A DNA stretch of 57,467 nt from an uncultured Mollicutes bacterium (GCA_900550145.1 URRF01000004.1:1-57467); one strand, 5' to 3'. Shown: positions 33,434 through 42,631, counted from the first letter of the stretch. Made by a program: numbers and translations. Notes: a model not told the origin generated them from the letters alone.

Positions 33434-34975
33434 ATGAAAAAGTTGTTTAGATGTATTTTTGCACTTTGTTTATTATGCGCTATAGATGTTTATGCTAGTC
33501 CTGCAAATGATTCTTTTTTAGATGATAATTTATATAAGTGCATTATTGATTCGTATAATTTGTTAAAAAATGAAAGTAAAGATTATTCATATTCTATATT
33601 AGCAGAGGAATTAAATGAAATTGAAAATTTAGATTGCTCAAAATATAGTGGTAATATTGAGGATTTAACTGGATTGAATAAAATGCTTGGATTAAAAACA
33701 ATTAACCTATCTGGAAATACATTTTTAGGTGGAAGTTCTAATATAAAAGTAGGAGAAAATTCAAAATTAAAAAGCAAAATAACTTTACCTCCTAATTTAA
33801 ACTTAACAGATATAAAATATGAAATAGTTAATCCTAAAAAAGCAAGTGTTAAAGATGGAGTTGTAACTGGATTATCAAGTGGTTCAACTTATATTATAAT
33901 GACAGCCAAAATATCAAATAATGAAATAAAAGAAAAATATTTAGTATCTGTTTTAGAAACTAACCCTTTAAAAAAGAGTAATAACGCCAATTTATCTTCT
34001 TTAACTTTAACACCAGGTAATATAGAATTTAAAAGTGAATTAAAGAAATATACAACTATTGTTTCAAAGGAAACTACATCTATTGTTATAAAAGCAACTT
34101 TAGCGAATAATAAAGCAAGTTTTGTTAGTGGTTATGGCCCTAGAACAGTCAACTTAAATATTGGTTATAATGATGTTTTAATAAAAGTAAAAGCGGAAGA
34201 TGGTACAATTAATACATATACAATAGGTGTAGTTAGAAGTGATGGGAATAATGCTAATACATATTTATCAGATTTGATTTTATCTGTAGGAAAAATAAAT
34301 TTTTCGAGAGATGTATTTATATATACATTAACTGTATCATCGGATGTAGATAAAATTGATATTAAACCAGTAACTGAATCATATACATCAAAAGCTGTTG
34401 TATCTGATACTAAATTAAAAGAAGGAGAAAACAAAATAACTATAACAGTTACAGCTGAAAATGGTAGTACTAAGAATTATGAATTAATAGTTAATAAAGA
34501 AGAGTATGAATCAGAAAAAAATTATTTAAAGGATTTAAAAATTTCAGGTTATGATATAAACTTCTCCAAAAAGAAACAAAACTATGAAATAAAAATTAAT
34601 AATGAAAGCTCATTAGACATATTAGCAACACCTAATAATAGTACTGCAACTGTAAGTATTACTGGTAATAAAAATTTAAAAAATAATTCAAAAGTAACAA
34701 TAAAAGTGGTCGATGAAGATAATAAAACAAGAGAGTATATTATAACAATAAAAAAATCATTAATTGAGTCATTAACATATAAAGAATATATTTTATTTAC
34801 AGAATTTTTAATAATATTTATTTTGATACTAGTAATTATATTTAGACCTAAAAATAATACATTAAATAAAAGTAGAAATGTAGTATATAAACCATCTAAT
34901 AAGGTTTGTAAAAATTGTGGTACAATTAATAATGCAAATAGCAAAGTATGCTATGTTTGTGGTAAAAGATTTTAA
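33434..34975 (+). CDS. Surface protein with cadherin-like repeats and a cytoplasmic zinc ribbon
   Basis: 513 residues from the ATG at 33434. A signal peptide (KKLFRCIFALCLLCAIDVYA) is followed by a helical region and a Big2-like domain (~115-180). Three cadherin-like beta-sandwich repeats (PF12733 type, each about 85 residues) start at NLSSLTLTPGNIEF, YLSDLILSVGKINF and YLKDLKISGYDINF. Then come a membrane segment (ILFTEFLIIFILILVIIF) and a short tail that ends in a zinc ribbon (VCKNCGTINNANSKVCYVCG). Beta-sandwich repeats are on the outside, the ribbon inside, so it could sense or bridge wall and cytoplasm. The function is unknown. Confidence 0.8.
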   Translation: MKKLFRCIFALCLLCAIDVYASPANDSFLDDNLYKCIIDSYNLLKNESKDYSYSILAEELNEIENLDCSKYSGNIEDLTGLNKMLGLKTINLSGNTFLGGSSNIKVGENSKLKSKITLPPNLNLTDIKYEIVNPKKASVKDGVVTGLSSGSTYIIMTAKISNNEIKEKYLVSVLETNPLKKSNNANLSSLTLTPGNIEFKSELKKYTTIVSKETTSIVIKATLANNKASFVSGYGPRTVNLNIGYNDVLIKVKAEDGTINTYTIGVVRSDGNNANTYLSDLILSVGKINFSRDVFIYTLTVSSDVDKIDIKPVTESYTSKAVVSDTKLKEGENKITITVTAENGSTKNYELIVNKEEYESEKNYLKDLKISGYDINFSKKKQNYEIKINNESSLDILATPNNSTATVSITGNKNLKNNSKVTIKVVDEDNKTREYIITIKKSLIESLTYKEYILFTEFLIIFILILVIIFRPKNNTLNKSRNVVYKPSNKVCKNCGTINNANSKVCYVCGKRF

Positions 34976-34998
34976 ATTGTAAAATTTTAGGGGGCTTT

Positions 34999-35931
34999 AT
35001 GGAATTTAATAAAATGATAAAAGAAATATGCGATAAAAATAATATTAAATGCACATTCTTATCTAAAAATTGGGTTATTAAATTAGAAAAAGATGATATG
35101 ACAAGGTATATAACTGGTAATAAGTTTGATTTAAATGGTCATGCACTTGGTAATATAATGGATGATAAGTATGCGTTTTATGAAGTAATGAAAGATGAAA
35201 ATATTGATATCATAGAACATAAAATATTGTATAAAAATGATAACAAAAATGAATATGCAAAGGATTGTAATAGTTATGAAGTTGCTTTAAATTACTTCTA
35301 TAAAAATAATTGTAATATTGTTTTAAAATCAAATTGTGGTGCATGTGGAAATGAAGTTTTTCACATTACTGATGAAAAATCTCTTTATGAAACGTTAGAT
35401 AATCTCTTTATAAATAATTTTTCTATTAGTATGTGTCCATTTTATAAAATAAAAAATGAATACAGAGTTATTATTTTAGATGATGAAATAAAACTTATAT
35501 ATGGAAAAATAAATCCTAAAGTAATAGGAGATGGGTTTTCAACTTTAAAAGAATTATTAATAAAATTTAATTATAGTTATTACAATAATAAAGCAATTAA
35601 AAATGAAAATTATATTCCTTCTAAAGGAGAAGAAATAAATTATGATTTTAGATTTAACCTTTCACAAGGTTCAAAAATATTTTTAGATATAAAAGAAGAT
35701 ATAAAAAAAGAAATAACAGAATTGACTAAAAAAGTTACAAAAACAACAGGAATAAGATTTAGTAGTATAGATATAGTAGAATTATATGATAGTTCCATAT
35801 TAGTAATGGAAGCAAATAGTGGAGTTACTATTAATAAAGCATGCAACTTTATTGATGATGGATATGATATTGCATATAAAATATATGAACAAGCAATACA
35901 AAAAATGTTTTGGAGGGATTATGAAAGGTAA
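34999..35931 (+). CDS. ATP-grasp ligase-like protein
   Basis: 310 residues with an ATP-grasp fold of the cyanophycin-synthetase/RimK type. Motifs: NIVLKSNCGACGNEVFHI (ATP-binding Lys and Gly loop), EYRVIILDDEIKLIYGKINP, KVIGDGFSTLKELL, and the metal-binding end SSIDIVELYDSSILVMEANSG. It would join a carboxylate to an amine using ATP, but the substrates are unknown. It may act on an amino acid, peptide or wall precursor. The 3' end overlaps tmk by 11 bases, so the two are co-expressed. GGGGG before the ATG is the probable ribosome-binding site. Confidence 0.75.
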   Translation: MEFNKMIKEICDKNNIKCTFLSKNWVIKLEKDDMTRYITGNKFDLNGHALGNIMDDKYAFYEVMKDENIDIIEHKILYKNDNKNEYAKDCNSYEVALNYFYKNNCNIVLKSNCGACGNEVFHITDEKSLYETLDNLFINNFSISMCPFYKIKNEYRVIILDDEIKLIYGKINPKVIGDGFSTLKELLIKFNYSYYNNKAIKNENYIPSKGEEINYDFRFNLSQGSKIFLDIKEDIKKEITELTKKVTKTTGIRFSSIDIVELYDSSILVMEANSGVTINKACNFIDDGYDIAYKIYEQAIQKMFWRDYER

Positions 35932-36595
35932 ATTAATAGTAATTGAAGGAACTGATTGTTCAGGAAAAGAAACACAATCAAAAAAACTAATAGAAAATTT
36001 AGAAAAAAATAACAAAAAAGTATGCTATTTTTGTTTTCCGAATTATGAATCGCCAACAGGTAAAATAGTAGGTGGACCATATTTAGGTAAAAGTTATATA
36101 TGCGATGGTTGGTTCAAAGAAAAGGCTCCTAATGTTGATTCAAAAGTTTCTTCCTTATATTTTGCAGCAGATAGAAAATATAATATAAATAAAATTATAG
36201 ATAAATTAAATGATGGTTATAATGTAATACTAGATAGATATGTATATTCTAATATGGCACATCAAGGAGGAAAATGGAAAACAAAAGAAGAAAGAGATGA
36301 GATGTATAATTGGCTTTCTAAACTAGAATTTGATTTATTAGAACTTCCTAAAGCAGATATAAAAGTTTTTTTACATATGCCATATAATGCAATAAATAAA
36401 CTTAAAGCAGGAAGAATAGAAAAATTAGATCAAAATGAAGAAGATAAAGAACATCTATTAAATGCAGAAAATGCATACAAAGAAATAGCAAAAAAATATA
36501 ATTTCTACACTATAGAATGTACTGACAACAAAAGAATAAAAACAATAGAAGAAATACAAAATGAGTTATATAATTACATAAAAGATTTGTTATAA
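35921..36595 (+). CDS. tmk: Thymidylate kinase
   Basis: 224 residues from the ATG at 35921, with TGGAGGG before it; earlier in-frame starts lie inside the upstream gene. P-loop IVIEGTDCSGKETQSKKL (the usual GxDGSGK has Cys for Gly), then YVYSNMAHQGGK after ILDR, the DRY motif that binds dTMP. LKAGRIEKLDQNE is the lid. It phosphorylates dTMP to dTDP. It ends just before tRNA-Met. Its start is coupled to the ATP-grasp gene upstream. Confidence 0.9.
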   Translation: MKGKLIVIEGTDCSGKETQSKKLIENLEKNNKKVCYFCFPNYESPTGKIVGGPYLGKSYICDGWFKEKAPNVDSKVSSLYFAADRKYNINKIIDKLNDGYNVILDRYVYSNMAHQGGKWKTKEERDEMYNWLSKLEFDLLELPKADIKVFLHMPYNAINKLKAGRIEKLDQNEEDKEHLLNAENAYKEIAKKYNFYTIECTDNKRIKTIEEIQNELYNYIKDLL

Positions 36596-36627
36596 ATCTT
36601 TTTCTTTTAGAAAAAATAAAAAAACTA

Positions 36628-36656
36628 TTGTCTAAACTCATTAAATATGTTATTAT
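36628..36656 (+). promoter_or_regulatory. Promoter of tRNA-Met
   Basis: TTGTCT, 17 bases, TATTAT with a TG extension; the tRNA starts 14 bases after it. Confidence 0.6.
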
Positions 36657-36669
36657 TTCTAGTGTTGAT

Positions 36670-36746
36670 GGCGAGATAGCTCAGCTGGCTAGAGCATGCG
36701 GTTCATACCCGCAGGGTCGAGGGTTCGAATCCCCCTCTCGCTACCA
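36670..36746 (+). tRNA. tRNA-Met (anticodon CAT), elongator type
   Basis: 77 bases with encoded CCA. D arm GCTC/GAGC, anticodon stem TGCGG/CCGCA with loop TTCATAC, T arm GAGGG/CCCCT-like with TTCGAAT. Acceptor GGCGAGA pairs with TCTCGCT; the first pair is G-T. It is close to Bacillus elongator tRNA-Met. An initiator would show a C1-A mismatch, which is not seen; a tRNA-Ile2 reading is less likely. Confidence 0.9.
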
Positions 36747-36757
36747 AAATGAGTTAT

Positions 36758-36785
36758 AATAGATAGAAATATCTATTTTTTTTAT
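36758..36785 (+). terminator. Intrinsic terminator of tRNA-Met
   Basis: AATAGATA-GAAA-TATCTATT followed by TTTTTT. Confidence 0.8.
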
Positions 36786-36889
36786 ATTTTTAATCTTATT
36801 TGATATATCAATATCATCTATCACTGTTTTATTAATAATACGTAGTATAATATTATTAATAAAGATAGTTTGTGGAAAGGATATGAAAA

Positions 36890-37380
36890 ATGAAAAATAA
36901 GAAAATTGCTATAATTGTGATAATATTATTGATTTTGTTAATAACTATACCTTTTAAACTAAAAGATGGTGGTACAATTGAATGAAAATCTTTAACTTAT
37001 TCAATATCAAAAGTTAATAGTATTTATTCAATAAATGATATTCCATGGGTTATAAAAAAGAAATAGTAATAAAAATATTTAATATTACTGTTTTTAATAA
37101 TTCAAAATATGATATTTAAAAAGAATTTGTCATTGTTGATAGTAGTAAGAATAACGAAAACTTTGCTTGTGATTCGGCTTTAGAAGAAATTTATAAAGAT
37201 GATGAATATATTTATTACTTACCTTGTCAAAAATATTAATATATTAAAGTAATTTATGCTTCTAACGAATATCAAGAGGGTTTAAAATCTTCACTAGAAG
37301 ATGGTAAAATTAAAATAAGGAATTTAGATGAGTTTAGCATTGAATATAAAAAAAAGAAAATAAATTTATACTTTAAAAAA
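36890..37380 (+). pseudogene. Decayed genes for a small membrane protein and a small domain of unknown function
   Basis: The first frame starts MKNKKIAIIVIILLILLI, then FKLKDGGTIE, and hits a TGA at 36984-36986. Sense resumes as KSLTYSISKVNS and, after a frameshift, GYKKEIVIKIFNITVFNN. After a TAA the same frame continues with KEFVIVDSSKNNENF, CDSALEEIYKDDEYIYYLPC, another TAA, then YIKVIYASNEYQEGLKSSLE and KIKIRNLDEFSIEYKKK. The first part resembles small lipid-anchored KDGGT proteins of Firmicutes and the second a small domain found beside them. At least three stops and one frameshift show decay. After it, 37381-37612 is AT-rich with an orphan GGAGGTGA (37519-37526) followed directly by stops. 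Confidence 0.75.
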
Positions 37381-37612
37381 TTTTATATAAAATTCACGTT
37401 TTTATTTATAGAAATAAAAATAAAAATATGATACAATGCACAATATAGAGAATTCAGAAATTTTGAAACATGTACAAATATGATTATTAATATTATTTTA
37501 TATTTGAAGTGTAAGAATGGAGGTGACTAATAATTAAATAAAATTTAAAATTTCATTTAATAATATAAAATGATATTGTAATAAAGTTTTTATGCATATG
37601 AAGGAGGATATA

Positions 37613-38341
37613 ATGAAAAAGAAAATAATTATATATAATATTGTACTTTTATTTATATTAACTGCCATATCCATTAACAAGAAAATAATACAAAAAGAAC
37701 CAACTATCAAACTTAATGGATTACCAGTTTATAGTACTCACGCAGTTTATGCTTTTGATACTAGTACACCAGAAAAAGCATATGGAGCAAGTAGATATGT
37801 TTTTATAGCAAAAGTAAACGAAATTATAAAGACTGAATATGTAAATCCAACAGAAATTGAAGTTGGCATTTTTAAAACAAAAACAGTTTATGATCCTGTA
37901 ACAATTTATAGTATATCTGTTATTAAAAATATTAAAGGAAATTTAATCACAACAGAACCAATCCAAATAAAACAATATGGAGGAATATCTAAAGATAAAA
38001 AAAGTTATGTTTTTGATTCCAACAGTAGTCTATTAAACATAAATGGTTATTATATGTTTTTAACAGGTGCTGAAGAGAATGGTGGTATTTTAGAAGCAAC
38101 TAATCCAAATAGAATGATATTTTTAGGTACAGATTTAGAATTGATTGAAAATATAGAAGCCAAAAATATTGAAAGCAAAGCTATGGAAAGAGGAACTAAT
38201 GAAGAATTAGTTAAAAAGATTGAATCATATATGTTTGTTGAAAACGAAGAAATACCAACACGTTTTAATGAATCAATGACTATTCCTGTTTTAGATAATA
38301 TATCAAAATATGATATCAATTACGTTAAACAAAGTCACTAA
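37613..38341 (+). CDS. Unknown secreted protein with an N-terminal membrane segment
   Basis: 242 residues from the ATG at 37613, with AAGGAGGATATA before it. A hydrophobic segment (IIIYNIVLLFILTAISI) is a signal peptide or anchor. The middle carries ASRYVFIAKVNEIIKTEYV and IYSISVIKNIKGNL, then INGYYMFLTGAEENGGILEA and NRMIFLGTDLELIENIE. This pattern, a beta-rich domain in which secreted peptides affect flow of expression over a surface, is seen in small Firmicutes proteins of unknown role. It stands alone with its own terminator. Confidence 0.65.
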   Translation: MKKKIIIYNIVLLFILTAISINKKIIQKEPTIKLNGLPVYSTHAVYAFDTSTPEKAYGASRYVFIAKVNEIIKTEYVNPTEIEVGIFKTKTVYDPVTIYSISVIKNIKGNLITTEPIQIKQYGGISKDKKSYVFDSNSSLLNINGYYMFLTGAEENGGILEATNPNRMIFLGTDLELIENIEAKNIESKAMERGTNEELVKKIESYMFVENEEIPTRFNESMTIPVLDNISKYDINYVKQSH

Positions 38342-38356
38342 AATGTGACTTTTTAA
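38331..38356 (+). terminator. Intrinsic terminator after the secreted protein gene
   Basis: AAAGTCAC-TAAAAT-GTGACTTT followed by TT. Confidence 0.7.
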
Positions 38357-38393
38357 ATACATATAGTTCTTTTAATTAATTATTGTAAATACA

Positions 38394-38402
38394 TGTTATA
38401 AT
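38394..38402 (+). promoter_or_regulatory. Extended -10 promoter before the HTH membrane protein gene
   Basis: TGTTATAAT lies about 107 bases before the ATG. The leader is AT-rich and contains no site I can name. Confidence 0.5.
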
Positions 38403-38508
38403 TAATATGAAATAATAAAATGTTAAGAAAAATTGCACAAGTTCCAACTAATATTGATAGAATTTAAATCTTATAAATGTTACCCTTATTTTTGAAAGGA
38501 GAAAAAAT

Positions 38509-39090
38509 ATGAATTTAGGAAACAAAATAGTTAGTTTAAGAAAGAAAAATAATTTATCACAAGAAGAATTAGCAGAAAAAGTAGGAGTAACAAGGCAAAC
38601 AATATCAAAATGGGAACTAGAAGAAACTGCTCCTGACATTAATCAAGCAAAAACACTTTCAAAAATATTTAATGTTAGTTTGGATGAATTAACTAACAAC
38701 AATATTAATAGCATTTTAACAGAAAAAATTAGCAATACAGAAAGATTAGCAGGAATCACTATAAAAATATTAAAAGTTATTGGTGTAGGAATGCTAGCAT
38801 TTATTATAATTATTATATTACTTTTTATATTATTAAATATAAAATCTGTATCAAATAAAGATAGGAAAATTACTGGTAAAATGGCGATAAATTGCAAATT
38901 AAATAATGAAGAATATTTATATGAAATAGAACACAATAAAAATTATCAAGTTATAAATGCAGGTGGAGATGCATGGATTTCTAATCATATCGATATTGAA
39001 AATTACATGGATGCAAATCAAGTTATTGCTCATATTGAGGATTATTTTAAAGATCATAATGGTTCTTGTGATGTAAATTACTCAAAATAA
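38509..39090 (+). CDS. Cro/C1-type HTH protein with a membrane segment
   Basis: 193 residues. The N-terminal ~60 residues are an XRE helix-turn-helix (LGNKIVSLRKKNNLSQEELA, VGVTRQTISKWELEETAPD). A linker follows, then a membrane segment (VGMLAFIIIIILLFILLNI, ~85-105) and a ~75-residue external domain with two Cys (INCKLNNEEYLYEI and NGSCDVNYSK) that could form a disulfide. DNA binding inside and a sensor outside would make it a one-component membrane regulator. GAAAGGAG precedes the ATG. Targets are unknown; its own neighbours are candidates. Confidence 0.82.
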   Translation: MNLGNKIVSLRKKNNLSQEELAEKVGVTRQTISKWELEETAPDINQAKTLSKIFNVSLDELTNNNINSILTEKISNTERLAGITIKILKVIGVGMLAFIIIIILLFILLNIKSVSNKDRKITGKMAINCKLNNEEYLYEIEHNKNYQVINAGGDAWISNHIDIENYMDANQVIAHIEDYFKDHNGSCDVNYSK

Positions 39091-39123
39091 AATATAAAAG
39101 TTGGAATAAAAAATATAGCATAT

Positions 39124-39152
39124 TTGACAAATACGTACAAATGTGCTAGTAT
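39124..39152 (+). promoter_or_regulatory. Promoter of the 213-residue unknown gene
   Basis: TTGACA, 17 bases, TAGTAT with a TG extension. This is the only perfect -35 noticed in the main block. Confidence 0.65.
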
Positions 39153-39184
39153 AACAGACATATTTTTATTTAGGAGGGGTTTGT

Positions 39185-39826
39185 ATGCATAGAGATAGTA
39201 AAATTTTTAGACAATATAAAAGTAAAGAAGGATATAACAAGTACATTTCATATTCATGGGCAACAAAAAGAAAAGAAGGCAATTCTTTTATAGTATTTAT
39301 GGCTGATGAATTGGCAGCAAAATACAATTTAAGTAGGCTATGTGCTAAAAAGATATATAGTTGTATGATATCTGGAGCAAATTATACAATGGTTGATAAT
39401 GTAATTGAATATGTGGTAAATATGTTAGCAAGAATTGGTAAGAATCAAGATGAGATAAATGATATTGTTAACACATTCCTAAGATACGGTATACGTTCAT
39501 CTGTAAAAGAGTTAAATGATTTACTTAGAGTATGCGTAAGTGAAGGTAATGAAATAGAAGAAGTACTTACTGATGATTCTATTACAGCTGGTATGTATGA
39601 TGAAAACACTTTATATTCATTAATTAAAATTACCAAGAAGGGAAGAAATAAAGTAAATTTAGGAACTTTAGCAAAAGTTAATAGTAAATTAAATGATGAA
39701 ACAAAGGAAAAAATAAGAAATATGTATCCTTTAACATCTAAAGCAAGATTTGTTGAACATGTTAAATTCATGCAATACTTAGATAGACGTGTTAAAAGTA
39801 GTAAAGAAAACGTTTTATGTAAATAA
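39185..39826 (+). CDS. Unknown helical protein of 213 residues
   Basis: I do not recognise the family. The protein is all-helical by eye, soluble, basic at both ends and without signal or membrane segments. Notable stretches are FIVFMADELAAKYNLSRLCA, NVIEYVVNMLARIGKNQDEI and ITKKGRNKVNLGTLAKVNSK. Three Cys are spread out. AGGAGGGGTTTGT precedes the ATG. It has one of the best promoters in the window (TTGACA) and a strong terminator, so it is probably well expressed and important to this lineage. Confidence 0.65.
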   Translation: MHRDSKIFRQYKSKEGYNKYISYSWATKRKEGNSFIVFMADELAAKYNLSRLCAKKIYSCMISGANYTMVDNVIEYVVNMLARIGKNQDEINDIVNTFLRYGIRSSVKELNDLLRVCVSEGNEIEEVLTDDSITAGMYDENTLYSLIKITKKGRNKVNLGTLAKVNSKLNDETKEKIRNMYPLTSKARFVEHVKFMQYLDRRVKSSKENVLCK

Positions 39827-39846
39827 CATAAAATGTTTTTATTTTT
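39809..39846 (+). terminator. Intrinsic terminator after the 213-residue gene
   Basis: AACGTTTTATGT pairs with ACATAAAATGTT and is followed by TTTATTTTT. It overlaps the stop codon. Confidence 0.8.
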
Positions 39847-39849
39847 ATG

Positions 39850-39879
39850 TTGAAAAACAAAATATTTTTATTGTATAAT
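39850..39879 (+). promoter_or_regulatory. Promoter of the FMN-binding-like lipoprotein gene
   Basis: TTGAAA, 18 bases, TATAAT; TAGGAGGATAT follows as the ribosome-binding site. Confidence 0.6.
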
Positions 39880-39903
39880 TAGAGTATAAATATAGGAGGA
39901 TAT

Positions 39904-40362
39904 ATGAAGAAGTATTTTGGTTTAATTGCTTGTTTATTATTAAGTTTATTTGTTTTTACTGGTTGTGAAAAAGTTGAAAATGGTAACTATAAAGAAGGCA
40001 CTTATTTTGGTGCTTATGAAGATAATTATGGTGGAAGTAAATCTATGGCAACTGCAGTTGTGTATGTTGATCAAAATGGAATGATTAAATCAGTATTTTT
40101 AGATACAGTTTATTCAAAAGATTCAGTATTAACAACAAAGAAAACATTAGGTGATGATTATAACATGAAACCAGCCAGTGAAGCTAAAAAAGAATGGTAT
40201 GAACAAGTAAATTTAATTGAGACAAAAGTTATAGAAAATCAAGACATTTCATTTATTAAATTAAATGAGGATGGCAAAACAGATACTATAGCTGGTGTTA
40301 CAATGAAAGTTAATGCTTTATATGAAGCACTTAATAATGCACTTACACAAGCAAAGAAATAG
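39904..40362 (+). CDS. Lipoprotein with an FMN-binding-like domain
   Basis: 152 residues. A lipoprotein signal peptide ends in the lipobox FVFTGC with Cys at ~21. Then comes an FMN_bind-like domain: NYKEGTYFGAYEDNYGG (typical dGxYxG start), TAVVYVDQNGMIKSVFLDT, and near the end DTIAGVTMKVNALYEAL. The flavinylation motif of related domains is D-x-x-(S/T)-G-A-T; here it reads DTIAGVT, so covalent FMN attachment is uncertain. Such proteins serve in extracellular electron transfer or as membrane redox partners. It is a single gene with its own promoter and a UUCG-loop terminator. Confidence 0.8.
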   Translation: MKKYFGLIACLLLSLFVFTGCEKVENGNYKEGTYFGAYEDNYGGSKSMATAVVYVDQNGMIKSVFLDTVYSKDSVLTTKKTLGDDYNMKPASEAKKEWYEQVNLIETKVIENQDISFIKLNEDGKTDTIAGVTMKVNALYEALNNALTQAKK

Positions 40363-40385
40363 AACTTCGGTTCTTTTTTCTTTTA
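40361..40385 (+). terminator. UUCG-loop intrinsic terminator
   Basis: AGAAC-TTCG-GTTCT followed by TTTTTC, overlapping the stop of the lipoprotein gene. Confidence 0.8.
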
Positions 40386-40400
40386 TTTATTTTAATATTT

Positions 40401-40409
40401 TGATATAAT
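40401..40409 (+). promoter_or_regulatory. Extended -10 promoter of the ftsK operon
   Basis: TGATATAAT lies 24 bases before the ftsK ATG; TGGAGGTAT is the ribosome-binding site. Confidence 0.6.
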
Positions 40410-40432
40410 ATAAATGCTAATGGAGGTATAAC

Positions 40433-42628
40433 ATGGGAAAGAAAAAGAAAAGAAAAGAAAAAGATGAAAGTGAAAAAAACTATAGTCCAGAACTAAATGG
40501 AATATTATTAATACTCATATCAATTATTGGTTTTGGTAAATTTGGTATAGTAGGTGAAATATTAAGTGGTTTTTCTATATTTTTAGTTGGTAGTTGGTGG
40601 GTAATTGTATTATTGCTTACTTTTATAAGTGGTGCATACATGTTAATAAAAAGAGAAAAATTAAATATATTTTCTACTAAACTAATTGGATTATATTTAA
40701 TTATAATTGGCATCCTAATACTTTCTCATATAAATTATGTTGTAGCAAACAATCTAAATGTTGCATCAACATTAAAAGATACTTTAGATCAACTTATTCT
40801 TGCGTTTAAAGGTAGTATAGATGCTAATGGAGGAGGAATAATAGGAGCAGTTTTTTCATTGTTATTTGAAAAACTATTTGCTATAACAGGGACTAAAATA
40901 GTATCAATTGCTTTAATTTTATCAGGTGTAATTATTATGTTTAATGTATCAATAATTACATTTATTAAGAATATATTTTCTAAACTTAAAAATTTATCAT
41001 TTAAAAGAGAGTTCAAAAAACAAGGTATTACTGTAAATGTGGATGAACCAGGAGATTCTGAGGAAATAGAAAACAAAAAGATAATTACAAGTATTTCAGA
41101 ACTTGATAACAATGAAGAAACTGAAAGTGAAAATGAGAAAACTGATGTAGAGGTAATAAATTATGATAATGTGGTATCAAGTACCTATGTACTTCCAGAC
41201 TTTAGACAAATATTAAAAAAACCCCCTAAGGTAAATACTAATGAAAATAAAAATGTAATAAAAGACAATGTTACTAAATTAGAAAAAGTATTAAGTGATT
41301 TTGACATAGTTGGTAAAGTAGTAGAAATAAATGTAGGACCTTCTGTAACACAATACGAAGTTGAACTTAGAAGTGGTACAAAAGTAAATAAAGTATTAAG
41401 TATACAAAGAGAAATAGCACTTGCCCTTGCAGCAAAAGATGTAAGAATACAAGCCCCTATTCCTGGTAAAAGTACAATAGGTATTGAACTTCCAAATAAA
41501 ACTAATGTAGGAGTATCATTAAGAGAAATTATGGAAGATATACCTAAATCTATGGATAATAGTAAACTAGTTGTTGCATTAGGTAAAAACATAATGGGTA
41601 AAACTATGTTCATGGAAATAAATAAAACTCCACATTTATTAGTTGCAGGTGCTACTGGTAGTGGTAAATCAGTATGCATTAATTCAATAATCACAACAAT
41701 ATTGTTAAGAACTAGACCTGATGAAGTAAAAATGGTATTAGTTGATCCAAAAAAGGTTGAAATGAGTATGTATAATGGAGTTCCACATCTACTTATGCCT
41801 GTTGTAACAGATCCAAAAAAGGCCTCTATTGCACTTATGAAGATGGTATCAGAAATGGAAAGACGTTACAATCTATTTGAAGAAACTAGAACAAAAAATA
41901 TTACAGATTATAATAAATATGTTGATGATAGAACAAAAAATTTAAACGGTCACGCTGAAAAGCTTCCGTATATAGTAATAATAATTGATGAACTTGCTGA
42001 CTTAATGCTTGTTGCAGCAAAAGAAGTTGAAGATTCAATACTTAGAATTACGCAAATGGCTCGTGCAGCGGGAATACATTTGATTGTAGCAACACAAAGA
42101 CCATCAACAGATGTAATAACAGGTATAGTAAAAGCAAACATTCCTTCACGTATATCCTTTGCAGTATCATCATCAATTGATTCTAGAACTATACTTGATA
42201 TGACGGGTGCAGAAAAACTACTTGGAAAAGGTGATATGTTATTTTTACCAATGGGAGAAAATACACCAATAAGAATACAAGGTGCATTTGTATCTGATGA
42301 TGAGATAAATAAAGTAATTGATTATACTGTTTCACAGCAAAAAGCACAATATGATGAAAAATTTAATACAACAGATTCTGCTACTCAAATGCATAATGAC
42401 GGAGATAGTGAAGAAGAATATGATGATCCTCTTTACAACGATATAAGAGAATTTGTAATAAGAAGTGGCAAGGCAAGTGCATCATTACTTCAAAGAAAAT
42501 ACAAACTTGGTTATAATAGAGCAGCAAGAATAATGGATTTGCTTGAAGAAAGAGGAATAGTTGGACCTCAAAATGGTTCTAAGCCAAGAGAAGTATTAGT
42601 AAAATTAGAAGAAAAAGGAGATGAATAA
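40433..42628 (+). CDS. ftsK: DNA translocase FtsK/SpoIIIE
   Basis: 731 residues. Four or so membrane segments lie in residues ~20-190. An acidic linker follows, then the motor: GPSVTQYEVELRSGTKVNKV, P-loop VAGATGSGKSVCINS near 407, Walker B IVIIIDELADLMLVA, and HLIVATQRPSTDVITG. The C-terminal gamma winged helix (RSGKASASLLQRKYKLGYNR) reads polar DNA sequences. It pumps DNA through the division septum and activates Xer recombination. Here a Xer-type recombinase is two genes downstream in the same operon, a fitting pair. Confidence 0.96.
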   Translation: MGKKKKRKEKDESEKNYSPELNGILLILISIIGFGKFGIVGEILSGFSIFLVGSWWVIVLLLTFISGAYMLIKREKLNIFSTKLIGLYLIIIGILILSHINYVVANNLNVASTLKDTLDQLILAFKGSIDANGGGIIGAVFSLLFEKLFAITGTKIVSIALILSGVIIMFNVSIITFIKNIFSKLKNLSFKREFKKQGITVNVDEPGDSEEIENKKIITSISELDNNEETESENEKTDVEVINYDNVVSSTYVLPDFRQILKKPPKVNTNENKNVIKDNVTKLEKVLSDFDIVGKVVEINVGPSVTQYEVELRSGTKVNKVLSIQREIALALAAKDVRIQAPIPGKSTIGIELPNKTNVGVSLREIMEDIPKSMDNSKLVVALGKNIMGKTMFMEINKTPHLLVAGATGSGKSVCINSIITTILLRTRPDEVKMVLVDPKKVEMSMYNGVPHLLMPVVTDPKKASIALMKMVSEMERRYNLFEETRTKNITDYNKYVDDRTKNLNGHAEKLPYIVIIIDELADLMLVAAKEVEDSILRITQMARAAGIHLIVATQRPSTDVITGIVKANIPSRISFAVSSSIDSRTILDMTGAEKLLGKGDMLFLPMGENTPIRIQGAFVSDDEINKVIDYTVSQQKAQYDEKFNTTDSATQMHNDGDSEEEYDDPLYNDIREFVIRSGKASASLLQRKYKLGYNRAARIMDLLEERGIVGPQNGSKPREVLVKLEEKGDE

Positions 42629-42631
42629 TAT

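Noticed and set aside
36984..36986. In-frame TGA that could be read as Trp (alternative genetic code)
   Set aside because: TGA ends many intact genes here, with neighbours overlapping it correctly (mutL, the gene at 24436, the SpoU methylase), and Trp is coded by TGG. The TGA lies in a gene with several other defects.
38420..38467. 15-codon leader peptide ORF before the HTH membrane protein
   Set aside because: It has no ribosome-binding site and no codon bias of a regulatory peptide; AT-rich DNA yields such frames by chance.
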